Assembly: GCF_021538615.1 (NCBI RefSeq)
Contig: NZ_JAJHIZ010000003.1
Coordinates: forward strand, 1,116,001-1,180,000
Reading direction: 5' to 3'
Length of the DNA stretch: 64,000 nucleotides
Source: Niabella agricola
GTDB lineage: Bacteria; Bacteroidota; Bacteroidia; Chitinophagales; Chitinophagaceae
Shown here piece by piece: positions 1 through 8,630 of the stretch; the stretch's first letter is position 1; each line of letters opens with the position of its first letter. The translations under genes were made by a program, and so were the position numbers. Under the pieces are notes generated by a model. That model saw only the letters and a list, made by a program, of their open reading frames with translations, was not told the origin of the DNA and did not search any database.

Positions 1-3000
1 GAAAGGTCAAAACCATTCCAGTCGGCCCCCATGTTAACACCAAATGTATAGCGGGGCTGTTTATTTCCTATTTTGATAAGATCTCCATGATCCTCCAATG
101 TATTTTTCCCGTTGTTTACGATACCATCCCCGTTTACATCAATGAACTTCAGATCGCCGGCCATTAATTTCGACCAGTTGCCCGGTGCTCCCAGCCGCTG
201 CTTGTTTACAAAATCCTGGTTCACCGTTTTCTGGTATTCGGCGGCTTCGGCATCGGTTTTAAAATATCCGCCGATCTTGTATCCCCAGATCTCTCCCAGC
301 TCCTGTCCTACATAGTAATTGCTCAACAGGTTTTGCGGGTTATCAAAACGGGTAATCTTTGCCTTGTAATCGCCAATACCTACACTTACATTATAGTTAA
401 AAGGTTTGCCCGCTACTGATACATGATCGTTCCAGGCCACTAATAGTTCCCAGCCCCTTGTTTGCATGTCGCCGGCGTTGGTCTTGGGAGATGCTTCTCC
501 GTAGACGGCCGGCAGGGTCTTCCCGGGGATGAGCATATCCAGCGTATTGCGTACATACCAGTCGTAGGTAACTGCAAGCCGGTTATTTACCATACCAAGG
601 TCTACACCAAAATCAACCGACTTTGAGCGCTCCCAGGTGAGGTTTTGTACAATCGGCTTAGGAACAGCAAGGGACTGACCCTTTGCACCGTTGAAAATAT
701 AGTTCATGGTTTCGCGGCGCATCGTAAGAATATATCCGTAAGGATCTGCCTCCTGTTGGTTGCCAAGCGATCCGTACGAAGCCCTTAATTTGAATTCATT
801 GACTGCTCCTTTTAAGGCATTCCAGAAGGGCTCCTGGCTCACCCGCCAGCCTCCGGATATAGAAGGGAAAAAGCCAAAGCGCTGGCCCTTGGGGAAACGG
901 GAAGATCCGTCATAGCGGCCGTTAAACTCCAGCAGGTACTTTCCGTTAAAATCATAATTTAGTCTTGAAAAATACCCCTGCAAGGCCCATTCTTCTGCTT
1001 GCCCATCGAGTGTTGCCTGCCCGGTAGCCAACCGGAAATCATTTAGGTCTTCGGAGAGCAGGTCGGTATTTCTTGCTGAGATCTGTTTGAACGTGCGCAG
1101 TTCCTGGTTATAACCAGCCATGATCTTAAAGTTGTGATCGCCTATTTTTTTTCCGTAACTGCCAAACAGGTTTACCGCCTGATATTGCACGAGGTTGGCG
1201 GATTCCGCCAGGTAATCATTTCCCACAAAACTGATCACCCCGGGATTAATAGACCAGGGAGCCTTTGTTCTGCGCTGCATGGTGGAATAGGGATTAAACG
1301 TGTAGGAGTAGTTTCCTGTGATCTCCATTCCTTTAATGGGCTTAAAAGTGGCGCCTACCAGGTTAATCAGCTCCATCCGTTTTTCATCTCCCTTGGATTT
1401 GCCATGGAAAAGATCGGCAAAAATGCCATCGCCGATGGAATAGCTGTTCAATCCCGAGCTGTAGGTTGCGGTACCATCCGGGTTCAAGGGCACATAGGAA
1501 GGCAGGGCATGTACCGTAATGGATACAAAATTGCTGTTCCATCCCCAGCCCGGGTACGTATACTTATTGGTATTGAAATAGGTATTGGTAAACAGTTCCA
1601 GTTTGTCGGATAAACGGGCCGTGATCTTAGCCCTGAAATTATACGAAGTGTATTGATCCTGATTGATCTGCATCATCCCGTCTTTCCCGTACGCCCTTCC
1701 GGAAATCAGGAAGTCGATCTTTTCCGAACCACCGGTAATGGTAAGCGCATGTTCCCTGGACGGCTGCCAGTCGCGGAACATGGTATGCCACCAATCCGTG
1801 TTTCCATAATACATATACTGATCTTTACCGTTGCGGTTGGTGATCACTACATTCGGCAGGGATTTGTCGGTTTGTCGCTTTTTCAGCTCTTCATAATCTT
1901 CTTCCGTATAACGGGTATAGGTGTTGCCTGTAGCCCGTAAAAAAGCCTCGTCATTCAGCTTTGCCGAGGTATAGCCATCGGTAATAAAATCGGTACGGGT
2001 GGTTAGACCGGCCCAGCCAAAATTGTTGGAATAGTTCACCGTCATCTTACCCCGCTTTGCTTTCTTGGTGGTCACCAGGATCACCCCAAATGATCCGCGA
2101 GCCCCATAAATAGCCGCAGAGGCGGCATCTTTCAGTACGCTGATGTTTTCCACATCCCGCGGGTTGATGTTATTAAGGTTTCCCGGTACTCCGTCGATGA
2201 GGATGAGCGGCGCGCCTCCGCCGTTAATGGAAGTATTGCCCCGGATATTGAAACTTCCTTCTGCCCCTGGTCTTCCGGTGTTAAAATTGATGTTCACGTT
2301 CGGAATGGCGCCCTGTAAGGCCTGTGAAATATTGGCCACCGGCCGGTTTTCCAGCGCCTCGGCTCCTACCTGACTTACAGCCCCGGTAAGGTTCACCTTT
2401 TTCTGCGTTCCATATCCAACCACGATCACCTCGTCCAGCTTATTCTCTTCTTTCTTTAGCACAACGCGGAAATCGCGCTGCGTCTTTACAGTTATTTCCT
2501 GTATCACATACCCAACCGTAGAGACGATCAGCACGGCATTTTCATCCTTTACATTTAACGAAAAACTTCCGTCCTCCCCTGAGGAAGTACCATTAGCTGT
2601 TCCTTTCTCGATAATGCTGACACCGGCCAACGGACTGCCGTTTTCATCCGTTATATGCCCCTTTACCTGCAGCGCTGCAATACCTGCAGGCTGACCGATG
2701 ATCACCACCAGGCCGTTATTCATTTTTTTATACGAATAACCGGTCACACCTAATAGTTGCTCCATTACATAATCGATGGTTGCATTTTTTGCCAACAGAT
2801 CAATCTTTTTGTTATTCAGACCGAGTTCATCCGTATAAAAGAACCGGTACTCATACCGGGATTGGATCTTGTTCAGGATCGCTGATATCGAGGTGTTCTT
2901 TACCTCCATGGTGATCCTGCTCTGGGATATACCATTGATTGAAAATGCCTGGAAGGACGTGGCAAGCAGCACAACAAAACTGAGCTTCATCAACAATAGA

Positions 3001-3056
3001 TATTTGATAATCAAATGCCCTGGCATAGCACTCCCAGGGCAATCACTTTTTTTCAT
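1..3056 (-). CDS. SusC/RagA-type TonB-dependent receptor with N-terminal STN domain, C-terminus beyond window
   Basis: Outer-membrane active-transport receptor for a glycan or similar nutrient; about 1018 residues are visible and the C-terminal barrel end lies off the left edge. The start at 3056 follows an A-rich leader. In order I read a hydrophobic signal segment (about 20-40), an STN domain (about 45-115), a carboxypeptidase-regulatory-like domain (about 120-205), the SusC box VIVVGYGTQKK, a plug with the INPRDVENISVLKDAASAAI stretch, then the barrel. STN domains are the contact point for FecR anti-sigma factors, and a FecR and an ECF sigma gene lie directly upstream on the same strand. 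I infer trans-envelope regulation of this receptor. The partner susD would lie outside the window. Substrate is unknown. Confidence 0.93.
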   Translation of the reverse strand, partial: MKKSDCPGSAMPGHLIIKYLLLMKLSFVVLLATSFQAFSINGISQSRITMEVKNTSISAILNKIQSRYEYRFFYTDELGLNNKKIDLLAKNATIDYVMEQLLGVTGYSYKKMNNGLVVIIGQPAGIAALQVKGHITDENGSPLAGVSIIEKGTANGTSSGEDGSFSLNVKDENAVLIVSTVGYVIQEITVKTQRDFRVVLKKEENKLDEVIVVGYGTQKKVNLTGAVSQVGAEALENRPVANISQALQGAIPNVNINFNTGRPGAEGSFNIRGNTSINGGGAPLILIDGVPGNLNNINPRDVENISVLKDAASAAIYGARGSFGVILVTTKKAKRGKMTVNYSNNFGWAGLTTRTDFITDGYTSAKLNDEAFLRATGNTYTRYTEEDYEELKKRQTDKSLPNVVITNRNGKDQYMYYGNTDWWHTMFRDWQPSREHALTITGGSEKIDFLISGRAYGKDGMMQINQDQYTSYNFRAKITARLSDKLELFTNTYFNTNKYTYPGWGWNSNFVSITVHALPSYVPLNPDGTATYSSGLNSYSIGDGIFADLFHGKSKGDEKRMELINLVGATFKPIKGMEITGNYSYTFNPYSTMQRRTKAPWSINPGVISFVGNDYLAESANLVQYQAVNLFGSYGKKIGDHNFKIMAGYNQELRTFKQISARNTDLLSEDLNDFRLATGQATLDGQAEEWALQGYFSRLNYDFNGKYLLEFNGRYDGSSRFPKGQRFGFFPSISGGWRVSQEPFWNALKGAVNEFKLRASYGSLGNQQEADPYGYILTMRRETMNYIFNGAKGQSLAVPKPIVQNLTWERSKSVDFGVDLGMVNNRLAVTYDWYVRNTLDMLIPGKTLPAVYGEASPKTNAGDMQTRGWELLVAWNDHVSVAGKPFNYNVSVGIGDYKAKITRFDNPQNLLSNYYVGQELGEIWGYKIGGYFKTDAEAAEYQKTVNQDFVNKQRLGAPGNWSKLMAGDLKFIDVNGDGIVNNGKNTLEDHGDLIKIGNKQPRYTFGVNMGADWNGFDL

Positions 3057-3497
3057 ATTTTTGTTTTAAGGATGAGATAGAAAAAATGATTGCAGATCCT
3101 GCAATTATGTACTGTCTTTCGATGGGGAATGTTCCAGCATTTCCCATTTTTTTTTAAGCATTATGTTGTACCGGTCATAGTATTTATTTTATTAAGGTTT
3201 GATTTAATTTAAAAGTACTCCGGATATCCGGAGGCAAGTTTCAGGGACCGAAAAGGCTTTATTGGGGATGTGCGGGCGAAGGTAATATGGATTATCTGAA
3301 TTCACATCATCCGGAAGCGCGCTTAAAAATTATTTAATATGGCAGGCCCCTCTCTTTCCTTATATACCTTCTCTTATGCAAAAGCGTTCCCCACAGCAGC
3401 TTTAAATCCAGTGCTGCTGTACATTACAGGCATCATGCAAAGTGCATCAGACCGGTCTGTTGCAGACATATCCGCAAACTTGCCGCCGTTCGAAACT
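3057..3497. other. 441-bp intergenic region between fecR and susC
   Basis: No gene is supported here. It must contain the leader and probably the promoter of the SusC receptor. A 7-bp perfect hairpin (ATTGCAG, loop ATC, CTGCAAT) sits at 3089-3105, in the susC leader. A second hairpin with a T-run on the plus strand is listed separately. The rest is AT-rich without recognisable repeats. Confidence 0.6.
3122..3155 (+). terminator. Hairpin followed by T-tract, plus strand, upstream of susC
   Basis: ATGGGGAATG (3122-3131) pairs with CATTTCCCAT (3138-3147) with one mismatch and a 6-nt loop, followed by nine T residues. This has the form of an intrinsic terminator for plus-strand transcripts, although no plus-strand gene lies upstream. 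It could stop antisense transcription out of the receptor gene, or it could act as a leader structure on the minus strand. Confidence 0.4.
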
Positions 3498-4532
3498 CTA
3501 ATAAAAGGTCACCACCTCTTTTTCGATTTTATATCTGATGCCTGCAGACAGTTGTAGTGACTGTAATACGTCTTCAAGCTTATCGTTTTCAAATGTTCCA
3601 CTGAAGGTTTGAGTAATGGGCTTATTCCTGCACACTATTCTTATATTATACCACCGCTCCAGTACCGGAATGATCTGCTCCAGATGGTCTTTATCAAATA
3701 CCAGTTTATTGTTAACCCATTCGGTTTCCGACACAAAAGAATCCACTGGGTTGGAGTTTACTGCCAGCAACTCAATCTGAGGAAGATGCGCCTGTTCCCC
3801 ATTTAATGATTGCACAGGGTAAGTATTTTGAATCACCAGTTTTTCTCCCGGCGCCAGCATAATTTTTTTATCTTTTGCGTGCTTCAGGCTAACCTGAACA
3901 GCCCCTCTTATCAATGTAGTTTGCGTACTCGGTTCGTTTGCATAACTCCGTACATTAAATGCAGTTCCCAGCACTCTTACGTCAATATTTTTTGTATGCA
4001 CGATAAACGGGCGTTTTGAGTCGTGCACCACATCAAAATAGGCTTCTCCGGTTAATTCCACCTCCCTTGTATCCCGGCCAAATAAAGCGGCATAGGCCAG
4101 GCGGCTGTCTGCATTAACCCAAACCTTTGTACCATCGGGAAGTACAATATTGGTTTTGTTCCCCTTCCTGGTAGCCACTACGTTCGGTACGGTATTACCA
4201 GCGTCCCTGCTGCGGTAATAGCCGATGCCCGTCAGCACCAGGATCAGCACCGCTGCCGCGGCACCCAGCCACCGGTTGATCTGAAAACGCCGTCCCCCCT
4301 TCCTTTTCCGGGCAATCTTCTGATGCACCTGGTTGATGAATTCATCCACTGCTTTTTCGGGAACCGTCTCCGCGTATGAGGTAGGAACCGTCATCAACTC
4401 CTCCAGGGCCAGCGAAAACAACTGGTCATCGGGATGCTCTTTCAGAAGCTGCCCCAACTCGATCTGCTCCTTCAAAGTGAGTTCACCTGCACTTCTTTTG
4501 CCTAATAGTTCCAATAACCGGTCGTTATCCAT
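3498..4532 (-). CDS. FecR-family anti-sigma factor
   Basis: Inner-membrane anti-sigma/sigma regulator of 344 residues. The N-terminal cytoplasmic part (about 1-80) would bind the ECF sigma factor, a single membrane segment follows basic residues (about 88-107, LGAAAAVLILVLTGIGYYR), and the periplasmic part carries the FecR domain (VLPDGTKVWVNADSRLAY, then the EVELTGEAYFDV motif) and a C-terminal STN-like DUF4974 region ending in IEKEVVTFY. Known FecR proteins relay the transport state of an STN-bearing TonB receptor to the sigma factor. The gene lies 65 bp downstream of the sigma gene and 441 bp upstream of the SusC receptor, the usual order. Confidence 0.95.
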   Translation of the reverse strand: MDNDRLLELLGKRSAGELTLKEQIELGQLLKEHPDDQLFSLALEELMTVPTSYAETVPEKAVDEFINQVHQKIARKRKGGRRFQINRWLGAAAAVLILVLTGIGYYRSRDAGNTVPNVVATRKGNKTNIVLPDGTKVWVNADSRLAYAALFGRDTREVELTGEAYFDVVHDSKRPFIVHTKNIDVRVLGTAFNVRSYANEPSTQTTLIRGAVQVSLKHAKDKKIMLAPGEKLVIQNTYPVQSLNGEQAHLPQIELLAVNSNPVDSFVSETEWVNNKLVFDKDHLEQIIPVLERWYNIRIVCRNKPITQTFSGTFENDKLEDVLQSLQLSAGIRYKIEKEVVTFY

Positions 4533-4597
4533 ATAAAGCCTTCGCCTTTATATAGTGTGTTTTTTAAGGGCAAACCCCTAAACGAACGATGTTTTTT

Positions 4598-5185
4598 TTA
4601 AGAAGACCCGGTTTTTTTTGAAAAAAAATTGTTCCGGTACTCAGGGAAAGCAGCCTGAAGACTTAAGGAAAGCGCCCTTAATGCGATGGTCATCTGTGCT
4701 TCCACAGTTTTTACAGATATATCTAAAATGCTGGCCACCTCGCTGTACTTGAGCCCCTCGTCTTTTATCAGCCGGAAGATCAGCCGGCACCGGGGCGGCA
4801 ATTTGCTAATGGCTTCTGCAATATATTTTAAACTTTCCTCGCTGAGAATCTTCGAATCGGATTTGGTGTAGGCCATCGCCAGTGATTCGCCCAGATCGCC
4901 ATAATGAATCCGTTTCTTTTTGGATAATTCTGCCAGGCAGGAATATTTTACCGCCCGGTATAAATAATTGGATAAATTATTGATAGCAGGAAGTGTTTTT
5001 TTATTTTCCCAGATCTGCACGAAGATGTCCTGGATTACCTCTTCGGCAAGTGCTCGGTCGTTGAGAATGGAATTTGCAAAAGATAACAACCCGGGATAAT
5101 AATAGCGCATCAGTTCATTGAATGCATGCTCATCATTTTCCCCGGAGATCAGCCCGATCAGATATGGCAATTGCTCTTTTTGCAT
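4598..5185 (-). CDS. ECF RNA polymerase sigma factor (Bacteroidota SusC/FecR type)
   Basis: Sigma-70 family factor of 195 residues when started at the ATG at 5185. Region 2 is seen in FNELMRYYYPGLLSFANSIL and VIQDIFVQIWENK, region 4 in AISKLPPRCRLIFRLIKDEG and SEVASILDISVKTVEAQMTI, the helix-turn-helix that reads the -35 box. An open frame extends upstream to 5371, but that extension overlaps the preceding DUF3037 gene and does not look like sigma sequence, so I chose the internal ATG. It is expected to drive the downstream FecR/SusC unit when released by FecR. Confidence 0.93.
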   Translation of the reverse strand: MQKEQLPYLIGLISGENDEHAFNELMRYYYPGLLSFANSILNDRALAEEVIQDIFVQIWENKKTLPAINNLSNYLYRAVKYSCLAELSKKKRIHYGDLGESLAMAYTKSDSKILSEESLKYIAEAISKLPPRCRLIFRLIKDEGLKYSEVASILDISVKTVEAQMTIALRALSLSLQAAFPEYRNNFFSKKTGSS

Positions 5186-5292
5186 CAGCTGGCTAAAATA
5201 GGCAATATACGGTAAACCCAAAAAAGAAGCCGAACGGTTCCAGGCATAGTCATCAACCTGGATGCTTCCCGTGGCAACCTTTACTTCCTTTC

Positions 5293-5679
5293 TTATAAAA
5301 CAAATCTTTTGAGCAACAGGTCTACCACTCCATCCATAACCAGCGCCTTTCCCGGGTGCACTTTCGAACATTGGATCATGGTACTGCGTGTAGCGGTAAG
5401 CCAGCGAAAACGGGAAGGCGCATCCAATAGAGCAATCCCCGACCCTGATTTTGGATCGCCGGCGGCAATTTCCCTGAACGCTCTTAAATTGCTTTCAATA
5501 CATTCCAGATCGATTTCGGGGTGAACGCAATGCAGCTTTTCCCGGTTTATTGAAATCAGGCTTTCCAAATACCTTGTTTTTTTACAGAACGCGATCACCC
5601 CAACATTGATAAATTCTTCACGTTCTACCCGTGGCACTACACGGATCACCGCATACTCATATACCAGCAACTCTTGCAT
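5293..5679 (-). CDS. DUF3037 domain protein
   Basis: A 128-residue protein with the typical DUF3037 start (YEYAVIRVVPRVEREEFINVG) and the conserved VGVIAFC segment. The molecular function is not established. Its start codon lies inside the 3' end of the HipA-like kinase gene (23-bp overlap), which implies co-translation. DUF3037 genes next to a HipA-like kinase are a recurring arrangement in bacteria (recalled, not checked here). The protein is soluble, with no signal peptide or membrane segment. Confidence 0.85.
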   Translation of the reverse strand: MQELLVYEYAVIRVVPRVEREEFINVGVIAFCKKTRYLESLISINREKLHCVHPEIDLECIESNLRAFREIAAGDPKSGSGIALLDAPSRFRWLTATRSTMIQCSKVHPGKALVMDGVVDLLLKRFVL

Positions 5680-6442
5680 CCAGCGCCGTTTTTAAAAAAG
5701 TGGAAGAATGATTTAACCGCCAGGTGAGAAATTTCAAATACACTTCGCGTGCTGCTTCAGGATCACCAAGTGTTTCTTCATACATCAGCCACTCCATCGG
5801 GATCGCATTTACAACTTCATGCAGCCGCTGCTCTGTGAGCACGCTTCTGCAAAAAGCATCCGCGGCTTCCAGCTCCGAAGCATTTTTCAGCAGCACATGA
5901 TCTTTTATAAGCGGAAAGCTGCTTTTCATCTGTTCAGGCCAGCTTTCCCAGTTATGATGAAAATACAGACAGGCGCCGTGATCGATCAGCCAGAGTTCAC
6001 GGTGCCATAATAACATATTTGTGTTTCTTACCGTTCGATCCATGTTCGTGAGGAAGGCATCCAGCCATACAATTGTTGAGGCCAGGAGCGGCGCTACTTC
6101 GGTAACCGCGGGATCAAAGGTAACCGAGCCGCTCAGGTAATGCAGGGCCAGGTTCCAGCCCTCGCTGGCCTTTAGCAGGTCCTGGATCTCTTCGTCGCCC
6201 TCAGTACGACCGAATGCTTCGTCGAGATAGGCGAACACCAGTTCGGGTACTTTCAGTTGCAGCAGACGGGCCACCTCTCCGCCGATGAATTCAGCCACCA
6301 GCGCCTTTACACCCTGGCCGGCGCCCCTGAATTTAAGAGCGTATAAAAAACCATCATCAGCTTCCGCGATGGCGGGCAGCGAACCGCCTTCACGCAGTGG
6401 TGTCACGTATCGGGTTACCTGTACAGAACGGATATCGGGCAT
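5657..6442 (-). CDS. HipA-like protein kinase
   Basis: A 261-residue protein of the HipA-like kinase family, shorter than the roughly 440 residues of HipA. Kinase features are visible: a candidate nucleotide-binding lysine in YALKFRG (K37), a catalytic loop with D135 and N140/N142 in NMDRTVRNTNML, and a metal-binding D154 in LWLIDHG. HipA kinases phosphorylate translation-related targets such as glutamyl-tRNA synthetase, but no hipB-like DNA-binding partner gene is present here. The partner appears to be the overlapping DUF3037 gene downstream. The true substrate is unknown, and toxin activity should not be assumed. Confidence 0.82.
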   Translation of the reverse strand: MPDIRSVQVTRYVTPLREGGSLPAIAEADDGFLYALKFRGAGQGVKALVAEFIGGEVARLLQLKVPELVFAYLDEAFGRTEGDEEIQDLLKASEGWNLALHYLSGSVTFDPAVTEVAPLLASTIVWLDAFLTNMDRTVRNTNMLLWHRELWLIDHGACLYFHHNWESWPEQMKSSFPLIKDHVLLKNASELEAADAFCRSVLTEQRLHEVVNAIPMEWLMYEETLGDPEAAREVYLKFLTWRLNHSSTFLKTALDARVAGI

Positions 6443-6658
6443 AAATGCAGATCAAATTTGGATCAAATGTAGCTAATCTCCTTCATTTGCTGATTGGGCA
6501 ATCAAAAGCAGGGCCAACCGCGCCTGATACCAAAACGGGCTGTGCTGCAGTTTGCTTTACAATATTTACCGTGCAGTTCGGATAAAATATATTTCCCGGG
6601 CTGTTGCACCATGGTTCTGTTTTGCGTTATACCCGGGAAACATGCTTACGAATACATT

Positions 6659-7399
6659 ATGAAAAAAGGATACCTGGCGATCATTGCCCTTTGCTGTGCG
6701 GCAATGGCTTGCCAAAAAAACGCTGGAGAAATTGAAAAAAACGACGCTAAAGAGCCCCCGGTATTAAAACTATGGGCTGGCGCCGATTCCACGGTTCCGC
6801 TCGCAAGCCTGAAGCTGACCGGAAGCGCCTTTACTGTTTCCAACGATCATCCAGAAATTGCGCAGGTGACTACCGACGGTCATCACCTTACGATCCGCTC
6901 TCATAAACCAGGTAAGGCAACCGTTTTATTGAAGAATGAGCAACAACAACAGTTTAAAGTGCTGGTATGGCCTATCGATATGCTGAGTGACTACCCCGGG
7001 AATTGGGTTTCGGTAGCAAAAGACGGCATGAAAAGTTATGTTACGGTAAGAACCGGCGACCAGAAGCTTACGGATTCATTGTACCAGGCTTTATCGCTGA
7101 AGCTGTATGATAACGGGGTTTCCGGAACATTCCGGTATGCTTTCACCACCGGACAATTTCGTTTTACAGCAACAAAAACCGCCCATGGTATTAAAGAAGG
7201 CACCTGGACCTATGACAGACTCCGGCTTACATTAAATTATACCGATGCAAAGGAACTATACCAGGTTATCCCGGTGCAATCTATTAACGTTATTGAGTTG
7301 CGGAGCGTGTTAACAGAAGCGCTGCAACAACAGTTTCCAGATGCCGGTATTACCGAAGTATCCACCCATCAATATCTTGCCTACCAGCGATTTCTTTAG
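6659..7399 (+). CDS. Predicted lipoprotein, unknown function
   Basis: A 246-residue protein. The frame is open from 6494, but the ATG at 6659 begins a clear lipoprotein signal (MKKGYLAIIALCCAAMACQK, lipobox AMAC with Cys21), so I start it there. The middle contains an Ig-like segment (about 40-100; DHPEIAQVTTDGHHLTIRSHKPG resembles a BIG_2-type bacterial Ig fold), followed by a region with beta-strand character. It should be anchored to the cell envelope. I do not recognise a specific family. Confidence 0.75.
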   Translation: MKKGYLAIIALCCAAMACQKNAGEIEKNDAKEPPVLKLWAGADSTVPLASLKLTGSAFTVSNDHPEIAQVTTDGHHLTIRSHKPGKATVLLKNEQQQQFKVLVWPIDMLSDYPGNWVSVAKDGMKSYVTVRTGDQKLTDSLYQALSLKLYDNGVSGTFRYAFTTGQFRFTATKTAHGIKEGTWTYDRLRLTLNYTDAKELYQVIPVQSINVIELRSVLTEALQQQFPDAGITEVSTHQYLAYQRFL

Positions 7400-7457
7400 C
7401 TTTCTGTTACTTTTGAGCTACTATTTATCATTTTAAATGAATACAGTTCATTCCTGC

Positions 7458-7853
7458 ATGAAAAAAATACAATACCTGCTGCTGGTATTGACCCTTTCTG
7501 TTGCTGGATTGCCGGCGTGTAACAGGAAGCATCATGCCGCAAGAGCAACAATTACCAAAGACCATCTGCCCATACAGTACCAGGGCTTATTAATGCCCGG
7601 CTCCCTACGTTTAAAAAACGATTCGGTTTTCATGGCCTTATATCCTTCCGCGACTCTATATTACCTCGACTTAAGATTGAAGAGCAGCACCCGTTATCAC
7701 ACCGTATTAAAGCAGGCCGTGCGAGCCAATGCTCCTGTACATGCCTGGGTTTTTATAGAAAATAAAAGCCCGGTAGAAGTCGCTAAAATTGAGCCCGCCT
7801 CCGGGTATGAACTCAAAAAGTGGAATAAGACCTGGATCACGCCGCAGCGTTAA
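7458..7853 (+). CDS. Small predicted lipoprotein, unknown function
   Basis: A 131-residue protein. An ATG at 7437 is in frame, but the ATG at 7458 directly begins a lipoprotein signal peptide (MKKIQYLLLVLTLSVAGLPAC, with lipobox Cys21), so the later start is preferred. The mature part is about 110 residues with no recognised domain. It follows another lipoprotein gene on the same strand by 58 bp and may be co-transcribed with it. Confidence 0.65.
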   Translation: MKKIQYLLLVLTLSVAGLPACNRKHHAARATITKDHLPIQYQGLLMPGSLRLKNDSVFMALYPSATLYYLDLRLKSSTRYHTVLKQAVRANAPVHAWVFIENKSPVEVAKIEPASGYELKKWNKTWITPQR

Positions 7854-7985
7854 AACCGTGCTATTCCTGTTCTTCATTTCGGCGGAGTGAATTACAGCGC
7901 TGTTCCGGAAAGATTAAGAAGCAGCAACGGAATGCTTATTTTTACATTCAGTTTCACCGACGATTTAAATTCCTGAAGGGAACGT

Positions 7986-8549
7986 ATGAAGCTCCTTTTT
8001 CATCACATTGAACAATACTACCCGCTAAGCGTCACTGCCCGGGAAGCGCTTGCCGAAAACTTTGAGGAGCGGGTATTGGCAAAAGGAAAATTCCTGATCA
8101 CAGAAGGCCAGGTATGCAAACAACTTTACTTTTTGCAACAGGGCGCATTACGGGGTTATATCAATGTGGATGGAAAAGAGCTCACCAACTGGTTTGGGTT
8201 TGAAGCGCATTTTATTACATCCTTTCACAGCTTTATCACACAGCAACCCAGCATGGAGAACATTCAACTTTTGGAAGGCTGTATATTATGGAGTATATCA
8301 AAAGAACAACTAACCCGCCTGTTTGACACCCATCATGAAATAGAACGCCTGGTACGGATCATTTATGAACAATACTATATCCGGCTGGAAGAACGTTATG
8401 TAAATGCCCAGTTGCGAACAGCCACCGAACGCTATGCACACCTGATGGAGGAAGCGCCGCATATCCTGGAACGCGTACCGCTGGGACAGATCTCTTCTTA
8501 CCTCGGTGTCAGTCCCGAAACACTTAGCCGGATCCGGAGCCGCTTTTAA
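7986..8549 (+). CDS. Crp/Fnr-family transcriptional regulator
   Basis: A 187-residue regulator. Residues about 25-115 form the cyclic-nucleotide-binding-type beta-roll (KGKFLITEGQVCKQLYFLQQGALRGY), followed by the long dimerisation helix (about 115-140) and a C-terminal helix-turn-helix (LGQISSYLGVSPETLSRIRS). No Fe-S cysteine cluster is visible, so oxygen sensing as in E. coli FNR is not supported and the effector is unknown. A purine-rich GAAGGG lies just before the start. An FNR-like palindrome immediately downstream, in front of the YiaA-type gene, is a plausible target. Confidence 0.93.
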   Translation: MKLLFHHIEQYYPLSVTAREALAENFEERVLAKGKFLITEGQVCKQLYFLQQGALRGYINVDGKELTNWFGFEAHFITSFHSFITQQPSMENIQLLEGCILWSISKEQLTRLFDTHHEIERLVRIIYEQYYIRLEERYVNAQLRTATERYAHLMEEAPHILERVPLGQISSYLGVSPETLSRIRSRF

Positions 8550-8564
8550 CAATTCAAGGAAGGC

Positions 8565-8584
8565 TTTTTGACATTTGTCAAAAA
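8565..8584. promoter_or_regulatory. Palindromic Crp/FNR-like operator
   Basis: A perfect 20-bp dyad: TTTTTGACA, a 2-bp centre TT, then TGTCAAAAA. The core TTGAC-N4-GTCAA resembles the FNR box TTGAT-N4-ATCAA. It lies between a Crp/Fnr gene and the next gene, with its centre about 42 bp upstream of the start point predicted from the -7 box at 8604-8611. That is the usual position for direct activation. An imperfect second dyad (GACA-N5-TGTC) lies at 8587-8599. Confidence 0.6.
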
Positions 8585-8603
8585 AAGACATTGTGTGTCC
8601 TTA

Positions 8604-8611
8604 TAGATTTG
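8604..8611 (+). promoter_or_regulatory. Candidate -7 promoter element of the YiaA-type gene
   Basis: TAGATTTG matches the Bacteroidota -7 consensus TAnnTTTG and lies 20 bp before the ATG at 8631. No good -33 TTTG is found at the usual 17-23 bp spacing. This would fit an activator-dependent promoter using the palindrome at 8565-8584. Confidence 0.5.
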
Positions 8612-8630
8612 TGCTCATAAAATAAGAATT

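Noticed and set aside
1134..1940. Plus-strand frames of 159 and 95 residues inside the SusC gene
   Set aside because: They are shadows of the minus-strand receptor, whose translation is continuous and matches the SusC family.
3339..3557. 72-residue plus-strand frame overlapping the end of fecR
   Set aside because: It overlaps a conserved gene on the opposite strand, has no leader signals and no recognised domain.
5186..5371. N-terminal extension of the ECF sigma factor by 62 residues
   Set aside because: The extension overlaps the DUF3037 gene and is unlike sigma factors; the ATG at 5185 gives the normal length.
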